The notes: generated from the sequence alone by a model not told the origin. A DNA stretch of 64,000 nt from Clostridium amylolyticum (GCF_900142075.1 NZ_FQZO01000005.1:292653-356652), one strand, 5' to 3'. Shown: positions 1 to 9,000, numbered from the stretch's first letter. A program made the numbers and translations.

Positions 1-422
1 CTTTGAATAGTCTGTTTCATTGCTCTTCTAAAAGATATTCTCTTTTCAAGTTGAGCAGCTACATTTTCAGCCATTAATTGAGCATCTGTTTCAGTACTTT
101 TTACTTCAACAATATTTATTAAAACATTATTTAGTCCAACAACTTCGTTTAAACTCTTCTTTAGGTTTTCAATTCCTGATCCACCTTTGCCTATTACAAC
201 ACCAGGTTTAGCAGTATATATATTCAATTTAACTCTTTTTGCTGCTCTTTCAATTTCTATTTTAGAAATTCCAGAGTTAAAAAGTTGTTTTTTCACAAAA
301 TCTCTTATTTTTTGGTCTTCAACTAAGTTATCAGCAAAAGTTCTCTTATCAGCGAACCATTTTGCATTCCAATCCTTAATTACACCAACTCTTAATCCGT
401 GAGGATGTACTTTTTGTCCCAC
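1..422 (-). CDS. rpsC: 30S ribosomal protein S3, 3' end cut by window edge
   Basis: The minus strand encodes the N-terminal 140 residues of S3, beginning with GQKVHPHGLRVGVIKDW after the start and reaching the KH-domain region with VVIGKGGSGI. S3 sits at the mRNA entry of the 30S subunit. The start is a GTG at 420-422, preceded by an AGAAGGAGGG ribosome site; no ATG is in a usable position. It follows rplV by 20 bases in the S10 operon. The C-terminal part lies outside the window, so nothing can be said about its completeness. Confidence 0.97.
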   Translation of the reverse strand, partial: MGQKVHPHGLRVGVIKDWNAKWFADKRTFADNLVEDQKIRDFVKKQLFNSGISKIEIERAAKRVKLNIYTAKPGVVIGKGGSGIENLKKSLNEVVGLNNVLINIVEVKSTETDAQLMAENVAAQLEKRISFRRAMKQTIQ

Positions 423-442
423 TCTTGTTTCCCTCCTTCTTT

Positions 443-778
443 TTAAGCTCTTTCCTTTACAATTACTGTAACGTGGCTAGTTTTCTTATGAATACTGAAT
501 GCTCTACCTTGAGCATGTGGTCTAAATCTCTTTAGTATAGGACCTTGACCAACATGAGTTTCAGCAACATATAATCTTGCTCTATCTAAATTCAGATTAT
601 TCTCTGCATTTGCTACAGCTGATTTTAACACTTTATTGATAACAACAGCTGCATCCTTTGGAGTATATTCTAAAATGGCAATAGCCTCATTAACACTCTT
701 ACCTCTTATAAGGTCTAGAACTACCCCAACTTTCATTGGAGACATTCTTACATACTTAGCTATAGCTCTAGCTTCCAT
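443..778 (-). CDS. rplV: 50S ribosomal protein L22
   Basis: This 111-residue protein has the L22 family opening (EARAIAKYVRMSPMKV) and the long beta-hairpin region that lines the peptide exit tunnel, ending in the conserved HVTVIVKE segment. The length is normal for the family. It is the seventh gene of the S10 operon, between rpsS and rpsC, with short spacers and its own ribosome site, and is expected to be translated from the same long mRNA. Confidence 0.98.
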   Translation of the reverse strand: MEARAIAKYVRMSPMKVGVVLDLIRGKSVNEAIAILEYTPKDAAVVINKVLKSAVANAENNLNLDRARLYVAETHVGQGPILKRFRPHAQGRAFSIHKKTSHVTVIVKERA

Positions 779-801
779 TTATGTTTCCTCCTTTCCAGGC
801 T

Positions 802-1083
802 CTATTTTCTTTTGGAAGTTTTTTCGTTATTTACGTGTCCTCTGTAAGTCCTTGTTAAAGCGAACTCTCCAAGCTTGTGTCCAACCATATCTTCAGATAT
901 GTACACAGGTACATGCTTTCTTCCATCATGCACAGCAATTGTGTGTCCAATCATTTGTGGAAATATAGTTGAGCTTCTTGACCAGGTCTTAACAACCTTT
1001 TTTTCGTTAACTTTATTCATTTCTTCTATTTTCTTTAAAAGTCCTTCATGTGCAAAAGGTCCTTTTTTGATTGATCTACTCAA
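802..1083 (-). CDS. rpsS: 30S ribosomal protein S19
   Basis: The 93-residue product starts MSRSIKKGPF and contains the conserved IFPQMIGHTIAVHDGRKHVPVY and VGHKLGEFA segments of S19, which binds the head of the 30S subunit with S13. It is complete and of typical length. It lies between rplB and rplV in the S10 operon in the usual bacterial order. Confidence 0.98.
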   Translation of the reverse strand: MSRSIKKGPFAHEGLLKKIEEMNKVNEKKVVKTWSRSSTIFPQMIGHTIAVHDGRKHVPVYISEDMVGHKLGEFALTRTYRGHVNNEKTSKRK

Positions 1084-1148
1084 TGGATTTGCCTCCCTTC
1101 GTGAACTTGTTTAAGAATTCAGTAAGAAGAGAATTCGTTCTCCTCTTA

Positions 1149-1976
1149 CTACTTTCTCTTCTTAATTATCATTCTATCGGAATATTTCTTTGTCTTTCTT
1201 GTCTTGTATCCAAGTGCTGGTTTACCCCAAGGAGTAAGTGGACCTGGTCTACCAACTGGAGTTTTACCTTCTCCACCACCATGTGGGTGATCTACTGGGT
1301 TCATTACGGAACCTCTTACTGTAGGTCTCCAGCCCATGTGTCTTTTTCTTCCTGCTTTACCTATATTAACAATTTCATGAGTTAAGTTAGAAACTGTTCC
1401 TATAGTAGCTCTGCATTCAACTCTAACGTATCTTACTTCACCACTTGGTAATCTTAAAGTAGCATAGTTTCCTTCTTTAGCCATAAGCTGTGCTGAAGAA
1501 CCAGCAGCTCTAACCATCTGAGCTCCTTTTCCTGCTTGAAGCTCTACATTATGAACAAATGTACCAACAGGTATGTTCTTTAATGGAAGAGTGTTACCTG
1601 GTTTAATATCAGATTCTGGTCCTGATACAACAACATCTCCAACTTTTAATCCAACTGGAGCTATTATATATCTCTTTTCACCATCTGCATAAACTACAAG
1701 TGAAATATATGCTGATCTATTTGGATCATATTCAATGGTAGCAACCTTTGCAGGTATTCCATCTTTATTTCTCTTAAAGTCTATTATTCTATATTTTTGT
1801 TTTGCTCCACCGCCATGGTGTCTAACAGTTATCTTACCTTGAACGTTTCTACCGCCTTTTCTATTTAATGCTACTAGAAGAGACTTTTCTGGTTGATCTG
1901 TAGTTATCTCTTCGAAAGTAGGCATTGTCATTTCTCTTCTAGACGGAGTGGTAGGTCTAAACTTCTTAACTGCCAT
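1149..1976 (-). CDS. rplB: 50S ribosomal protein L2
   Basis: This 275-residue protein carries the L2 hallmarks: an RNA-binding OB-like N-terminal half (LLVALNRKGGRN), the SH3-like middle, and the C-terminal GGGEGKTPVGRPG loop with the universally conserved histidine just before it (NPVDHPHGGGEG, about residues 226-237). L2 is needed for subunit joining and peptidyl-transferase function. It is complete, lies between rplW and rpsS, and is preceded by an AAGGAGGG site. Confidence 0.98.
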   Translation of the reverse strand: MAVKKFRPTTPSRREMTMPTFEEITTDQPEKSLLVALNRKGGRNVQGKITVRHHGGGAKQKYRIIDFKRNKDGIPAKVATIEYDPNRSAYISLVVYADGEKRYIIAPVGLKVGDVVVSGPESDIKPGNTLPLKNIPVGTFVHNVELQAGKGAQMVRAAGSSAQLMAKEGNYATLRLPSGEVRYVRVECRATIGTVSNLTHEIVNIGKAGRKRHMGWRPTVRGSVMNPVDHPHGGGEGKTPVGRPGPLTPWGKPALGYKTRKTKKYSDRMIIKKRK

Positions 1977-2032
1977 ATTAATTCCCTCCTTGTTTAGCTT
2001 TTCAGGCTACTCGCCTATAAATGCTTACTTTA

Positions 2033-2329
2033 TTATTGCATTCCTTCAAAGAATTCTATAGTCTTACTATCTGCTGTTAGTGTAACGATAGCTTTCTTTT
2101 GATCTGCTCTCTTTCCAACATGTACGCCAACTCTTTTAGTTTTTCCTAAAGTTCTGATTGTCTTAACATCTTGAACCTTAACACCAAATACTTCTTCAAC
2201 AGCTCTCTTTATTTGAGATTTGTTAGCTGATACGTGAACGATAAAGGTGTATTTCTTATCTGCCATAACTGCCATACTCTTTTCAGTTATAACTGGCTTT
2301 CTAATTATATCATGGCTTGTTAAATTCAT
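2033..2329 (-). CDS. rplW: 50S ribosomal protein L23
   Basis: The 98-residue product matches L23: the HDIIRKPVITEKS opening, a central beta-hairpin and VKTIRTLGKTKRVGVHVGKR. L23 sits at the tunnel exit and docks signal recognition particle and trigger factor. Its ATG overlaps the TAA stop of rplD by one base, so the two are probably translationally coupled. Confidence 0.98.
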   Translation of the reverse strand: MNLTSHDIIRKPVITEKSMAVMADKKYTFIVHVSANKSQIKRAVEEVFGVKVQDVKTIRTLGKTKRVGVHVGKRADQKKAIVTLTADSKTIEFFEGMQ

Positions 2330-2949
2330 TATGCGTACACCTCCTCAATCTTAGATACAGCATCCTTAGTTATTATAACTTTTTCAAACTTTAATAAATC
2401 ATAAACATTGATGTTGTTAACAGGTAAAACTGCAACTCCTTCTATGTTTCTAGCTGATTTATAAACAGCCTCATTGGATTCTGCTGTAACTATTAAAGTT
2501 TTCTTTGCTTCAAATGCATTTAACATTTTAACCATTTCTTTAGTCTTTGGAGCTTCCATTTCTAGCGCTTCAAGAACTATCATTTCGTTGTCTTGAACTT
2601 TGCTAGTTAAAGCAGACTTCATGGCAACTTTCTTCATGCTCTTTGGAATAGACACTCTATAATCTCTTGGCTTAGGTGCAAATACTATTCCACCATGTAT
2701 CCATTGTGGTGCTCTTATAGAACCCTGTCTAGCTCTACCAGTACCTTTTTGTCTCCATGGCTTTATTCCACCACCTGAAACTTCTGCTCTAGTTTTAGCA
2801 GATTGTGTTCCTTGTCTTTTATTAGCAAGTAGTGCTAATACTACTTGGTGCATAGCATTTTCATTAACTTCTACGCCAAATACTGCTTCTGCTAATTGGA
2901 TATCTCCAACTTTTTGTCCTTCTTTATTAAATACTCCTACTGTAGGCAT
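2329..2949 (-). CDS. rplD: 50S ribosomal protein L4
   Basis: This is a 206-residue L4 with the conserved loop region (RAEVSGGGIKPWRQKGTGRARQGS, about residues 59-82) that extends into the peptide tunnel, and the C-terminal globular domain. In Bacillus and E. coli L4 can also regulate the S10 operon through its leader; whether that holds here is not shown by the sequence. It overlaps rplW by one base and follows rplC closely. Confidence 0.98.
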   Translation of the reverse strand: MPTVGVFNKEGQKVGDIQLAEAVFGVEVNENAMHQVVLALLANKRQGTQSAKTRAEVSGGGIKPWRQKGTGRARQGSIRAPQWIHGGIVFAPKPRDYRVSIPKSMKKVAMKSALTSKVQDNEMIVLEALEMEAPKTKEMVKMLNAFEAKKTLIVTAESNEAVYKSARNIEGVAVLPVNNINVYDLLKFEKVIITKDAVSKIEEVYA

Positions 2950-2973
2950 TCTGCATCCTCCTTTCTACTAGTA

Positions 2974-3603
2974 TTAAGCCTTAACGCTGTTTCTAATTAC
3001 TACGATGTTTTTGTTTGGTCCTGGAACTCCACCTTTTATAAGGATTAAGTTCTTTTCAGCCATTACCTTAACAACTTCTAAGTTGATTACTGTAGTATTT
3101 ACATGACCCATATGTCCAGGCATTTTCTTGTTTTTGAATGTTCTTGCTGGATCAGAAGATCCTCCCATGGAACCTACTGCTCTGTGGAATTTAGATCCGT
3201 GAGTCATAGGTCCTCTGTGACCATTCCATCTCTTTATAGTACCTTGGAACCCCTTACCTTTGGAAATTCCTGATACATCAACTTTATCTCCAGCTTGGAA
3301 TATGTCAGCTTTTATTTCGTTACCCACTTCATAAGAACTGATATCTTCTAATCTGAATTCTTTTATATGTTTCTTTAAAGAAACTCCTGCCTTTTGAAAA
3401 TGACCTTTCATTGGTTTGTTAACCAATCTTTCCTTAACTTCACCATAAGCAACCTGTATTGCTGCGTAACCGTCATTTTCAACAGTTTTCTTTTGTAGGA
3501 CAACACATGGACCTGCCTCTACTACTGTTACAGGAACAACCTTACCTTTTTCATCAAAAATTTGAGTCATTCCAACTTTTTTACCTATAATTGCTTTTTT
3601 CAT
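2974..3603 (-). CDS. rplC: 50S ribosomal protein L3
   Basis: The product is a 209-residue L3 starting MKKAIIGKKVGMTQIFDEKG, with the conserved GKGFQGTIKRW and HRAVGSMGGSSDPARTFK segments near the peptidyl-transferase centre. An upstream in-frame extension of 15 codons exists, but the ATG at 3601-3603 is the start because it follows TTAGGAGGTG at correct spacing and matches the family N-terminus. It is the second gene of the S10 operon. Confidence 0.98.
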   Translation of the reverse strand: MKKAIIGKKVGMTQIFDEKGKVVPVTVVEAGPCVVLQKKTVENDGYAAIQVAYGEVKERLVNKPMKGHFQKAGVSLKKHIKEFRLEDISSYEVGNEIKADIFQAGDKVDVSGISKGKGFQGTIKRWNGHRGPMTHGSKFHRAVGSMGGSSDPARTFKNKKMPGHMGHVNTTVINLEVVKVMAEKNLILIKGGVPGPNKNIVVIRNSVKA

Positions 3604-3688
3604 GTAGTTACACCTCCTAAACTGATTAGCGGACTGCTTAGCAGTCATAATAGTTCAAACTTGTATTTGTATCCGTACTATGTACGTT

Positions 3689-3997
3689 CTATAGTTTTAT
3701 TTCGATGTCAACACCAGCTGGTAAATCCAGTCTCATTAACGCATCAACTGTTTTAGGTGATGGATTAACGATGTCAATCAATCTCTTATGAGTTCTAATT
3801 TCGAACTGCTCTCTAGAATCTTTGTACTTGTGAACTGCTCTAAGAACTGTGATAATCTCTTTATCTGTTGGTAGTGGAACTGGACCAGTAACCTTTGCAC
3901 CAGTGGACTTTGCAGTTTCAACAATCTTTTCAGCAGATTGATCAAGTATTGAATGATCAAAAGCCTTTAATCTTATTCTAATTTTTTGTTTTGACAT
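3689..3997 (-). CDS. rpsJ: 30S ribosomal protein S10 (NusE)
   Basis: This 102-residue protein begins MSKQKIRIRLKAFDHSILDQS and has the IRTHKRLIDI segment of S10. Besides its place in the 30S head, S10 (NusE) links RNA polymerase-bound NusG to ribosomes and joins the rRNA antitermination complex. It is the first gene of the S10 operon, preceded by a structured 5' leader and a near-consensus promoter. Confidence 0.98.
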   Translation of the reverse strand: MSKQKIRIRLKAFDHSILDQSAEKIVETAKSTGAKVTGPVPLPTDKEIITVLRAVHKYKDSREQFEIRTHKRLIDIVNPSPKTVDALMRLDLPAGVDIEIKL

Positions 3998-4041
3998 TTG
4001 GTTTCCCTCCTTTTCATGTACGCTTTACTTCTAACGCACAA

Positions 4042-4190
4042 CAGCGGATGTACTGTAAACCGTGCCAGGTGTATCACATTCTTGTAGGTAATACCTCTGG
4101 GAGCACAGCCAACCCGTCGTCGGATTCATAGATCCAGACATACTCATCAAGAATTACCCGGAAGTCCGGCAACCTCTTGAATCATCGCTG
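4042..4190 (-). ncRNA. Structured 5' leader RNA of the S10 operon
   Basis: On the minus strand an about 150-base RNA is closed by a helix pairing CAGCGATG (4190-4183) with CATCCGCTG (4050-4042, one bulged C). Inside, TCAAGA pairs with TCTTGA around a CCGG-ACTT-CCGG hairpin, and another stem pairs GGAT with ATCC flanked by GTC/GAC. The region is much more GC-rich than its surroundings and lies between promoter and rpsJ. It is inferred to be a ribosomal-protein leader controlling the operon; the binding protein (L4 or S10) is not known from sequence. It may match a leader class already described in Clostridia. Confidence 0.7.
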
Positions 4191-4209
4191 TTTGCTTAAC
4201 AACTTCTAT

Positions 4210-4238
4210 ATTATACAATAAAATATTATCTATTACAA
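4210..4238 (-). promoter_or_regulatory. S10 operon promoter
   Basis: A TTGTAA -35 box (4238-4233) and a perfect TATAAT -10 box (4215-4210) are separated by 17 bases on the minus strand. The expected transcription start near 4203 lies just upstream of the structured leader, which fits well. Confidence 0.75.
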
Positions 4239-4380
4239 TAGTTTTTTATTTTTTTCCATAGTGAATTTACTGTTATAATATAGCTGTTATCTAATTATAG
4301 AAGCCCTGAAACATTATATAATTAATAGGTTAAAATTTCAAGAAAAAGTTTTATAATTATATTTTCCCTAGCTAATTTAG
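4239..4380. other. Non-coding AT-rich spacer between tuf terminator and S10 promoter
   Basis: No credible coding frame or strong RNA structure is visible. Together with the terminator and the 4427-4565 stretch it makes up the tuf to S10 gap. Confidence 0.5.
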
Positions 4381-4426
4381 AAAAAAACACTATCAAAAAT
4401 TATATAAATAAAATTTGATAGTGTTT
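4381..4426 (-). terminator. Terminator downstream of tuf copy 1
   Basis: A perfect 13-base inverted repeat (4385-4397 with 4414-4426) is followed on the minus strand by seven T residues. The loop is long (16 bases) and AT-rich. It would end transcription of the str/tuf unit before the S10 promoter. Confidence 0.75.
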
Positions 4427-4565
4427 ACTTATCCATTCATCATAAATTATCTTTAGCCAATTATCTCTAATTATTCACTAGGGTTAATTTCACTGCGCAT
4501 TGAAAAATAACTTTAATCAATAATATTTTTAATTGAACATTGACTATTGATAATCAAATTATAAA

Positions 4566-5759
4566 TTATTCAACTATTGAAGTAACAACTCCTGAACCAA
4601 CTGTTCTTCCGCCTTCTCTGATAGCGAATCTTAATCCTTCGTCCATAGCGATTTGAGTAATCAACTCAACGTTCATGTCGATATGGTCTCCTGGCATTAC
4701 CATTTCCATTCCCTCTGGTAATTTGATTGATCCAGTAACGTCTGTTGTTCTGAAATAGAATTGTGGTCTGTATCCATCAAAGAATGGTGTATGTCTTCCA
4801 CCTTCTTCTTTTTTAAGTACGTATACTTGACCTACAAATTTCTTATGAGGTTTTACTGTTCCTGGTTTTGCAAGTACTTGACCTCTTTCGATATCTGCTC
4901 TTTGGATTCCTCTTAAAAGTGCTCCAATGTTGTCTCCTGCTTGAGCTTCATCAAGAAGTTTTCTGAACATTTCTATTCCTGTACATACTGTCTTTCTCTT
5001 CTCTTCGCTTAATCCAACTACTTCTACTTCTTCTCCTACGTGAAGAACTCCTCTTTCAACTCTTCCTGTTGCAACTGTTCCTCTACCAGTGATTGTAAAT
5101 ACGTCTTCTACTGGCATTAAGAATGGCTTATCTGTTGCTCTTTCTGGAGTTGGGATGTAGCTGTCTACTGCTGCCATTAAGTCCATGATGCATTGTGTTG
5201 CTGCATCATCTGTTGGGTTTTCTAATGCTTTTAATGCTGATCCTGTTATTACTGGAATATCATCTCCTGGGAAGTTGTACTCGCTTAATAGCTCTCTTAC
5301 TTCCATTTCAACTAATTCTAATAATTCTGGATCGTCTACCATATCAGCTTTGTTTAAGAATACTACTATATAGTCAACTCCAACTCTGGATGCTAGAAGT
5401 ATATGTTCTCTTGTTTGTGGCATTGGACCATCTGCTGCTGATACAACTAGGATTGCTCCATCCATTTGTGCTGCTCCTGTAATCATGTTCTTTACATAGT
5501 CAGCGTGTCCAGGACAGTCAACGTGTGCATAGTGTCTGTTTTCTGTTTGGTATTCAACGTGGGATGTATTGATTGTGATTCCTCTTTCTTTTTCTTCTGG
5601 AGCCTTGTCAATATCATCATACTTGAATGCTTCCGCAAATCCTTTGCTTGCTAATACTGTTGTAATAGCTGCTGTTAATGTTGTCTTACCGTGGTCAACG
5701 TGACCTATTGTACCAATATTTACGTGTGGTTTACTTCTTTCGAATTTAGCCTTTGACAT
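4566..5759 (-). CDS. tuf: Elongation factor Tu, copy 1
   Basis: The 397-residue product is EF-Tu, the GTPase that delivers aminoacyl-tRNA to the ribosome. It shows the P-loop GHVDHGKT (residues 18-25), DCPGHADY, and NKADM for guanine recognition, followed by two beta-barrel domains. It closes the str operon after fusA, with 47 bases between them. Its protein is identical to the copy at 20500-21693, and the nucleotide sequences look identical from just inside the stop codon up to the start codon, whereas the flanks diverge; this points to gene conversion. Confidence 0.99.
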   Translation of the reverse strand: MSKAKFERSKPHVNIGTIGHVDHGKTTLTAAITTVLASKGFAEAFKYDDIDKAPEEKERGITINTSHVEYQTENRHYAHVDCPGHADYVKNMITGAAQMDGAILVVSAADGPMPQTREHILLASRVGVDYIVVFLNKADMVDDPELLELVEMEVRELLSEYNFPGDDIPVITGSALKALENPTDDAATQCIMDLMAAVDSYIPTPERATDKPFLMPVEDVFTITGRGTVATGRVERGVLHVGEEVEVVGLSEEKRKTVCTGIEMFRKLLDEAQAGDNIGALLRGIQRADIERGQVLAKPGTVKPHKKFVGQVYVLKKEEGGRHTPFFDGYRPQFYFRTTDVTGSIKLPEGMEMVMPGDHIDMNVELITQIAMDEGLRFAIREGGRTVGSGVVTSIVE

Positions 5760-5806
5760 TTTTAATCCTCCTTATAGGTTAAAACTTATTTTAGTGAAGC
5801 TCTCTA

Positions 5807-7873
5807 TTAAGCTTTCTTTCCTACTATTTGTTCTTGAATACTCTTTGGAACATCTTCGTAATGATCAAATTCCATGGAATATACCCCTCTACCTTGAGTT
5901 CTTGATCTCAATGTAGTTGCATATCCAAACATTTCAGAAAGAGGAACCATAGATTTGATTACTTGAACTCCATTTCTTGGAGTCATTCCTTCTATTCTAC
6001 CTCTTCTTGAATTGATGTCTCCCATTACATCACCCATGTATTCTTCAGGAACAGTTACTTCAACCTTCATCATAGGCTCAAGTAATACTGGGTCTGCTTT
6101 TGCCATAGCATTTTTAAATGCCATAGAACCAGCAATCTTAAATGCCATTTCTGAGGAGTCAACATCATGGTAAGAACCATCTACAACTTTTACCTTAAAG
6201 TTGATAACTGGATATCCACCAACAACTCCGCTATCAGAAGCTTCTCTTATACCATTGTCTATAGCAGGTATGTATTCTCTTGGAATAACTCCACCTACTA
6301 TGCCATTTTCAAACTGGTATTCACCTTCGTGAGGGGACATTTCTATCCAACAGTGTCCGTATTGTCCACGTCCACCAGATTGTCTTACAAACTTACCTTC
6401 AGCTCTAACAGGTTTTCTTACAGTTTCTTTATAAGCAACTTGAGGTGCACCAACGTTACACTCAACCTTAAACTCTCTTGTAAGTCTGTCAACTATAATT
6501 TCTAAGTGAAGTTCTCCCATACCAGCTATTATAGTTTGACCTGTTTCTTGGTTAGTCCAAGTCTTGAAAGTTGGATCTTCTTCAGCAAGCTTTGCAAGGG
6601 CTATACCCATCTTTTCTTGACCAGCTTTAGTTTTAGGCTCAATAGCTACATTTATAACTGGTTCTGGGAATTCCATGCTTTCAAGTACTATAGGATTGCT
6701 CTCAGCACATAAGGTATCACCTGTAGTTGTATTTTTAAGTCCAACTACTGCACCTAAATCTCCAGTACGAAGTTCGTCAACTTCCTGTCTATGATTAGCA
6801 TGCATTCTAACAAGTCTACCTATTCTTTCTTTTTTACCTTTTGTAGAGTTTAATACATAAGAACCACTTTGCATGATTCCTGAGTATACTCTTGTAAATG
6901 CTAACTTACCTATAAAAGGATCAGTAGCTATTTTAAATGCCAATGCAGCCATTGGAGTTTCATCATCTGCTGTTCTTTCCATAGGCTCAGAAGTTTCAGG
7001 ATCCATACCTTGAACAGGAGGTATATCTAAAGGTGATGGCATGTATGCAACAACTGCATCTATCATTTCCTGAACACCTTTATTTTTATATGAAGAACCA
7101 CATATTACCGGAACCATTTCATTAGCTAATGTAGCTTTTCTGATACCCATGTGAATTTCTTCTTCAGTTAATTCTTCACCTTCAAGATATTTCATAGTTA
7201 ATTCTTCATCTGCTTCTGCTACAGCTTCAATAAGAATATTTCTATATTCATCTGCTTTATCTTTTAGTTCTGCTGGTATTTCACCTTCAACCATTTCTTT
7301 TCCAAGGTCATCTTTGTGAACTATTGCTACCATTCTAACTAAGTCAATCATTCCAAGGAAGTCGCTTTCTTGACCTATTGGAATTTGTATTGGAACTGCA
7401 TTTGCTTTTAATCTATCTCTTATTGTGTTAACACAATTGAAAAAGTCAGCGCCTGTTGCATCCATCTTATTTACGTAAACCATTCTTGGAACGCCATATT
7501 TATCGGCCTGTCTCCATACGGTTTCAGTTTGTGGTTCAACTCCACTTTTTGCATCAAGAACAGTTACTGCTCCATCAAGAACTCTTAGAGATCTTTCAAC
7601 CTCCACTGTAAAGTCTACGTGTCCTGGTGTATCTATAATGTTTATTACATGATCCTTCCATTGACAAGTAGTTGCAGCTGAAGTAATTGTTATACCTCTT
7701 TCCTGCTCTTGCACCATCCAGTCCATTGTTGCTTGACCTTCGTGAGTCTCACCAATTTTGTGAGTTTTTCCTGTGTAGAATAATATACGCTCAGTAGTTG
7801 TAGTTTTACCAGCATCTATATGAGCCATTATTCCTATATTACGATATTTCTCTAAAGGAAACTCTCTTGCCAC
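5807..7873 (-). CDS. fusA: Elongation factor G
   Basis: This is EF-G, the translocation GTPase, 688 residues, with AHIDAGKTTTTE near the N-terminus, DTPGHVDF, NKMD, and the domain IV segment GGRGQYGHCW. The best start is GTG at 7871-7873, seven bases after AGAGGAGG, giving VAREFPLEKYRNIGI as in relatives. A TTG 13 codons upstream would add a basic extension absent from the family and lacks a ribosome site. It lies between rpsG and tuf in the usual str order. Confidence 0.98.
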   Translation of the reverse strand: MAREFPLEKYRNIGIMAHIDAGKTTTTERILFYTGKTHKIGETHEGQATMDWMVQEQERGITITSAATTCQWKDHVINIIDTPGHVDFTVEVERSLRVLDGAVTVLDAKSGVEPQTETVWRQADKYGVPRMVYVNKMDATGADFFNCVNTIRDRLKANAVPIQIPIGQESDFLGMIDLVRMVAIVHKDDLGKEMVEGEIPAELKDKADEYRNILIEAVAEADEELTMKYLEGEELTEEEIHMGIRKATLANEMVPVICGSSYKNKGVQEMIDAVVAYMPSPLDIPPVQGMDPETSEPMERTADDETPMAALAFKIATDPFIGKLAFTRVYSGIMQSGSYVLNSTKGKKERIGRLVRMHANHRQEVDELRTGDLGAVVGLKNTTTGDTLCAESNPIVLESMEFPEPVINVAIEPKTKAGQEKMGIALAKLAEEDPTFKTWTNQETGQTIIAGMGELHLEIIVDRLTREFKVECNVGAPQVAYKETVRKPVRAEGKFVRQSGGRGQYGHCWIEMSPHEGEYQFENGIVGGVIPREYIPAIDNGIREASDSGVVGGYPVINFKVKVVDGSYHDVDSSEMAFKIAGSMAFKNAMAKADPVLLEPMMKVEVTVPEEYMGDVMGDINSRRGRIEGMTPRNGVQVIKSMVPLSEMFGYATTLRSRTQGRGVYSMEFDHYEDVPKSIQEQIVGKKA

Positions 7874-7948
7874 TTTTTTTCCTCCTCTCAGCTTATGTTT
7901 AAAATTTGACAAAACTGTTTCGACATTTCTGCCAAAACAGTTTTTAAA

Positions 7949-8419
7949 TTAATACCTGTAGTGTGCGAAAGCCTTGTTAGCTTCTGCCATCTTATGCACG
8001 TCTTCTCTCTTTTTAACAGCTGCTCCAGTGTTATTGGAAGCATCGATTAGTTCATAAGCAAGTCTTTCTCTCATGTACTTCTCTCCTCTTTTTCTAGCAG
8101 CAATTAATAGCCATCTTATTCCTAATGTCTGTCTTCTTTCTGGTCTAACCTCGATTGGAACTTGGTAGTTAGCACCACCAATTCTTCTTGATTTAACCTC
8201 AAGTAAAGGCATTATGTTGTTCATGGCAGATTCGAAAACTTCTAGCGCATCTTTGCCAGTTTTTTGGTTTATTATTTCAAAAGCTTCGTAGCAAACATTT
8301 TGAGCTACTCCTTTTTTACCATCTTCCATTATGTTGTTTATAAGCTTAGTTACAACCTTGCTATTATAAACTGGATCTGGTAAAACATCTCTTTTAGCAA
8401 TATGACCTTTTCTAGGCAT
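7949..8419 (-). CDS. rpsG: 30S ribosomal protein S7
   Basis: A 156-residue S7 begins MPRKGHIAKRDVLPDPVYNSK and includes the conserved RRIGGANYQVPIEVRPERRQTL segment. S7 nucleates assembly of the 30S head. The ATG at 8417-8419 follows AAGGAGGG; an upstream in-frame ATG adds 12 residues not found in the family. It is separated from rpsL by an unusually long 148-base spacer, described separately. Confidence 0.98.
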   Translation of the reverse strand: MPRKGHIAKRDVLPDPVYNSKVVTKLINNIMEDGKKGVAQNVCYEAFEIINQKTGKDALEVFESAMNNIMPLLEVKSRRIGGANYQVPIEVRPERRQTLGIRWLLIAARKRGEKYMRERLAYELIDASNNTGAAVKKREDVHKMAEANKAFAHYRY

Positions 8420-8567
8420 CTTTCTTCCCTCCTTAACATTTAAATTTAAGTTCATCGGTACTCGGCGAGATTAATAAATCACCGCAAGATGCTTTGGCTC
8501 CCGCAAATATCTATTTCAATCTATGTAAATGCTGAAGACATAGCACCATTTCAACTTTTAAACTTAA
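8420..8567 (-). promoter_or_regulatory. Long, GC-richer rpsL-rpsG intercistronic region
   Basis: The 148 bases between rpsL and rpsG are longer than other spacers in the operon and contain several GC-rich blocks (for example GCGGGAGCC and CTCGCCGAGTACCG on the minus strand) that can form local hairpins. In E. coli the S12-S7 spacer holds the S7 autoregulatory site. A similar role here is inferred from position only. Confidence 0.35.
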
Positions 8568-8945
8568 TTATTTTTTCTTTGGCCTTTTAGCACCATATTT
8601 TGATCTTCCCTGCATTCTGTTAGCTACACCAGCAGAGTCTAAAGCTCCTCTTACTATGTGATATCTAACACCAGGAAGGTCTTTTACTCTACCACCCTTT
8701 ATAAGAACAACACTATGCTCTTGTAAGTTGTGGCCAACACCTGGAATGTAAGCAGTAACTTCAAATCCGTTAGTAAGTCTAACTCTTGCAATTTTTCTTA
8801 AAGCTGAGTTAGGCTTCTTAGGAGTAGTAGTTTTAACTACTGTACATACACCTCTTTTTTGAGGGCATTCCTTAAGTGCTGGTGAGTCTGATTTGTACTC
8901 AACAGTTTTTCTGCCTTTTCTAACTAATTGGTTAATAGTTGGCAT
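8568..8945 (-). CDS. rpsL: 30S ribosomal protein S12
   Basis: This 125-residue S12 has the decoding-site segments TTPKKPNSALRK and YIPGVGHNLQEHS, including the lysines where streptomycin resistance mutations occur in other bacteria (wild-type lysines are present). It is complete, with the KYGAKRPKKK C-terminus. It precedes rpsG and follows the L7Ae-like gene by 55 bases. Confidence 0.98.
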   Translation of the reverse strand: MPTINQLVRKGRKTVEYKSDSPALKECPQKRGVCTVVKTTTPKKPNSALRKIARVRLTNGFEVTAYIPGVGHNLQEHSVVLIKGGRVKDLPGVRYHIVRGALDSAGVANRMQGRSKYGAKRPKKK

Positions 8946-9000
8946 GGTTTCACCTCCTGCATTTTTTATATCTATAATCTAAAATAAGATAATAGCAAAT

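Noticed and set aside
5185..5654. Plus-strand open frames opposite tuf, repeated at 21119-21588
   Set aside because: They are antisense shadows of the tuf coding sequence with no ribosome sites and appear in both copies only because tuf is duplicated.
7874..7912. N-terminal extension of EF-G from a TTG
   Set aside because: It adds 13 basic residues not seen in the family and lacks a ribosome site, while GTG at 7873 has a strong one.
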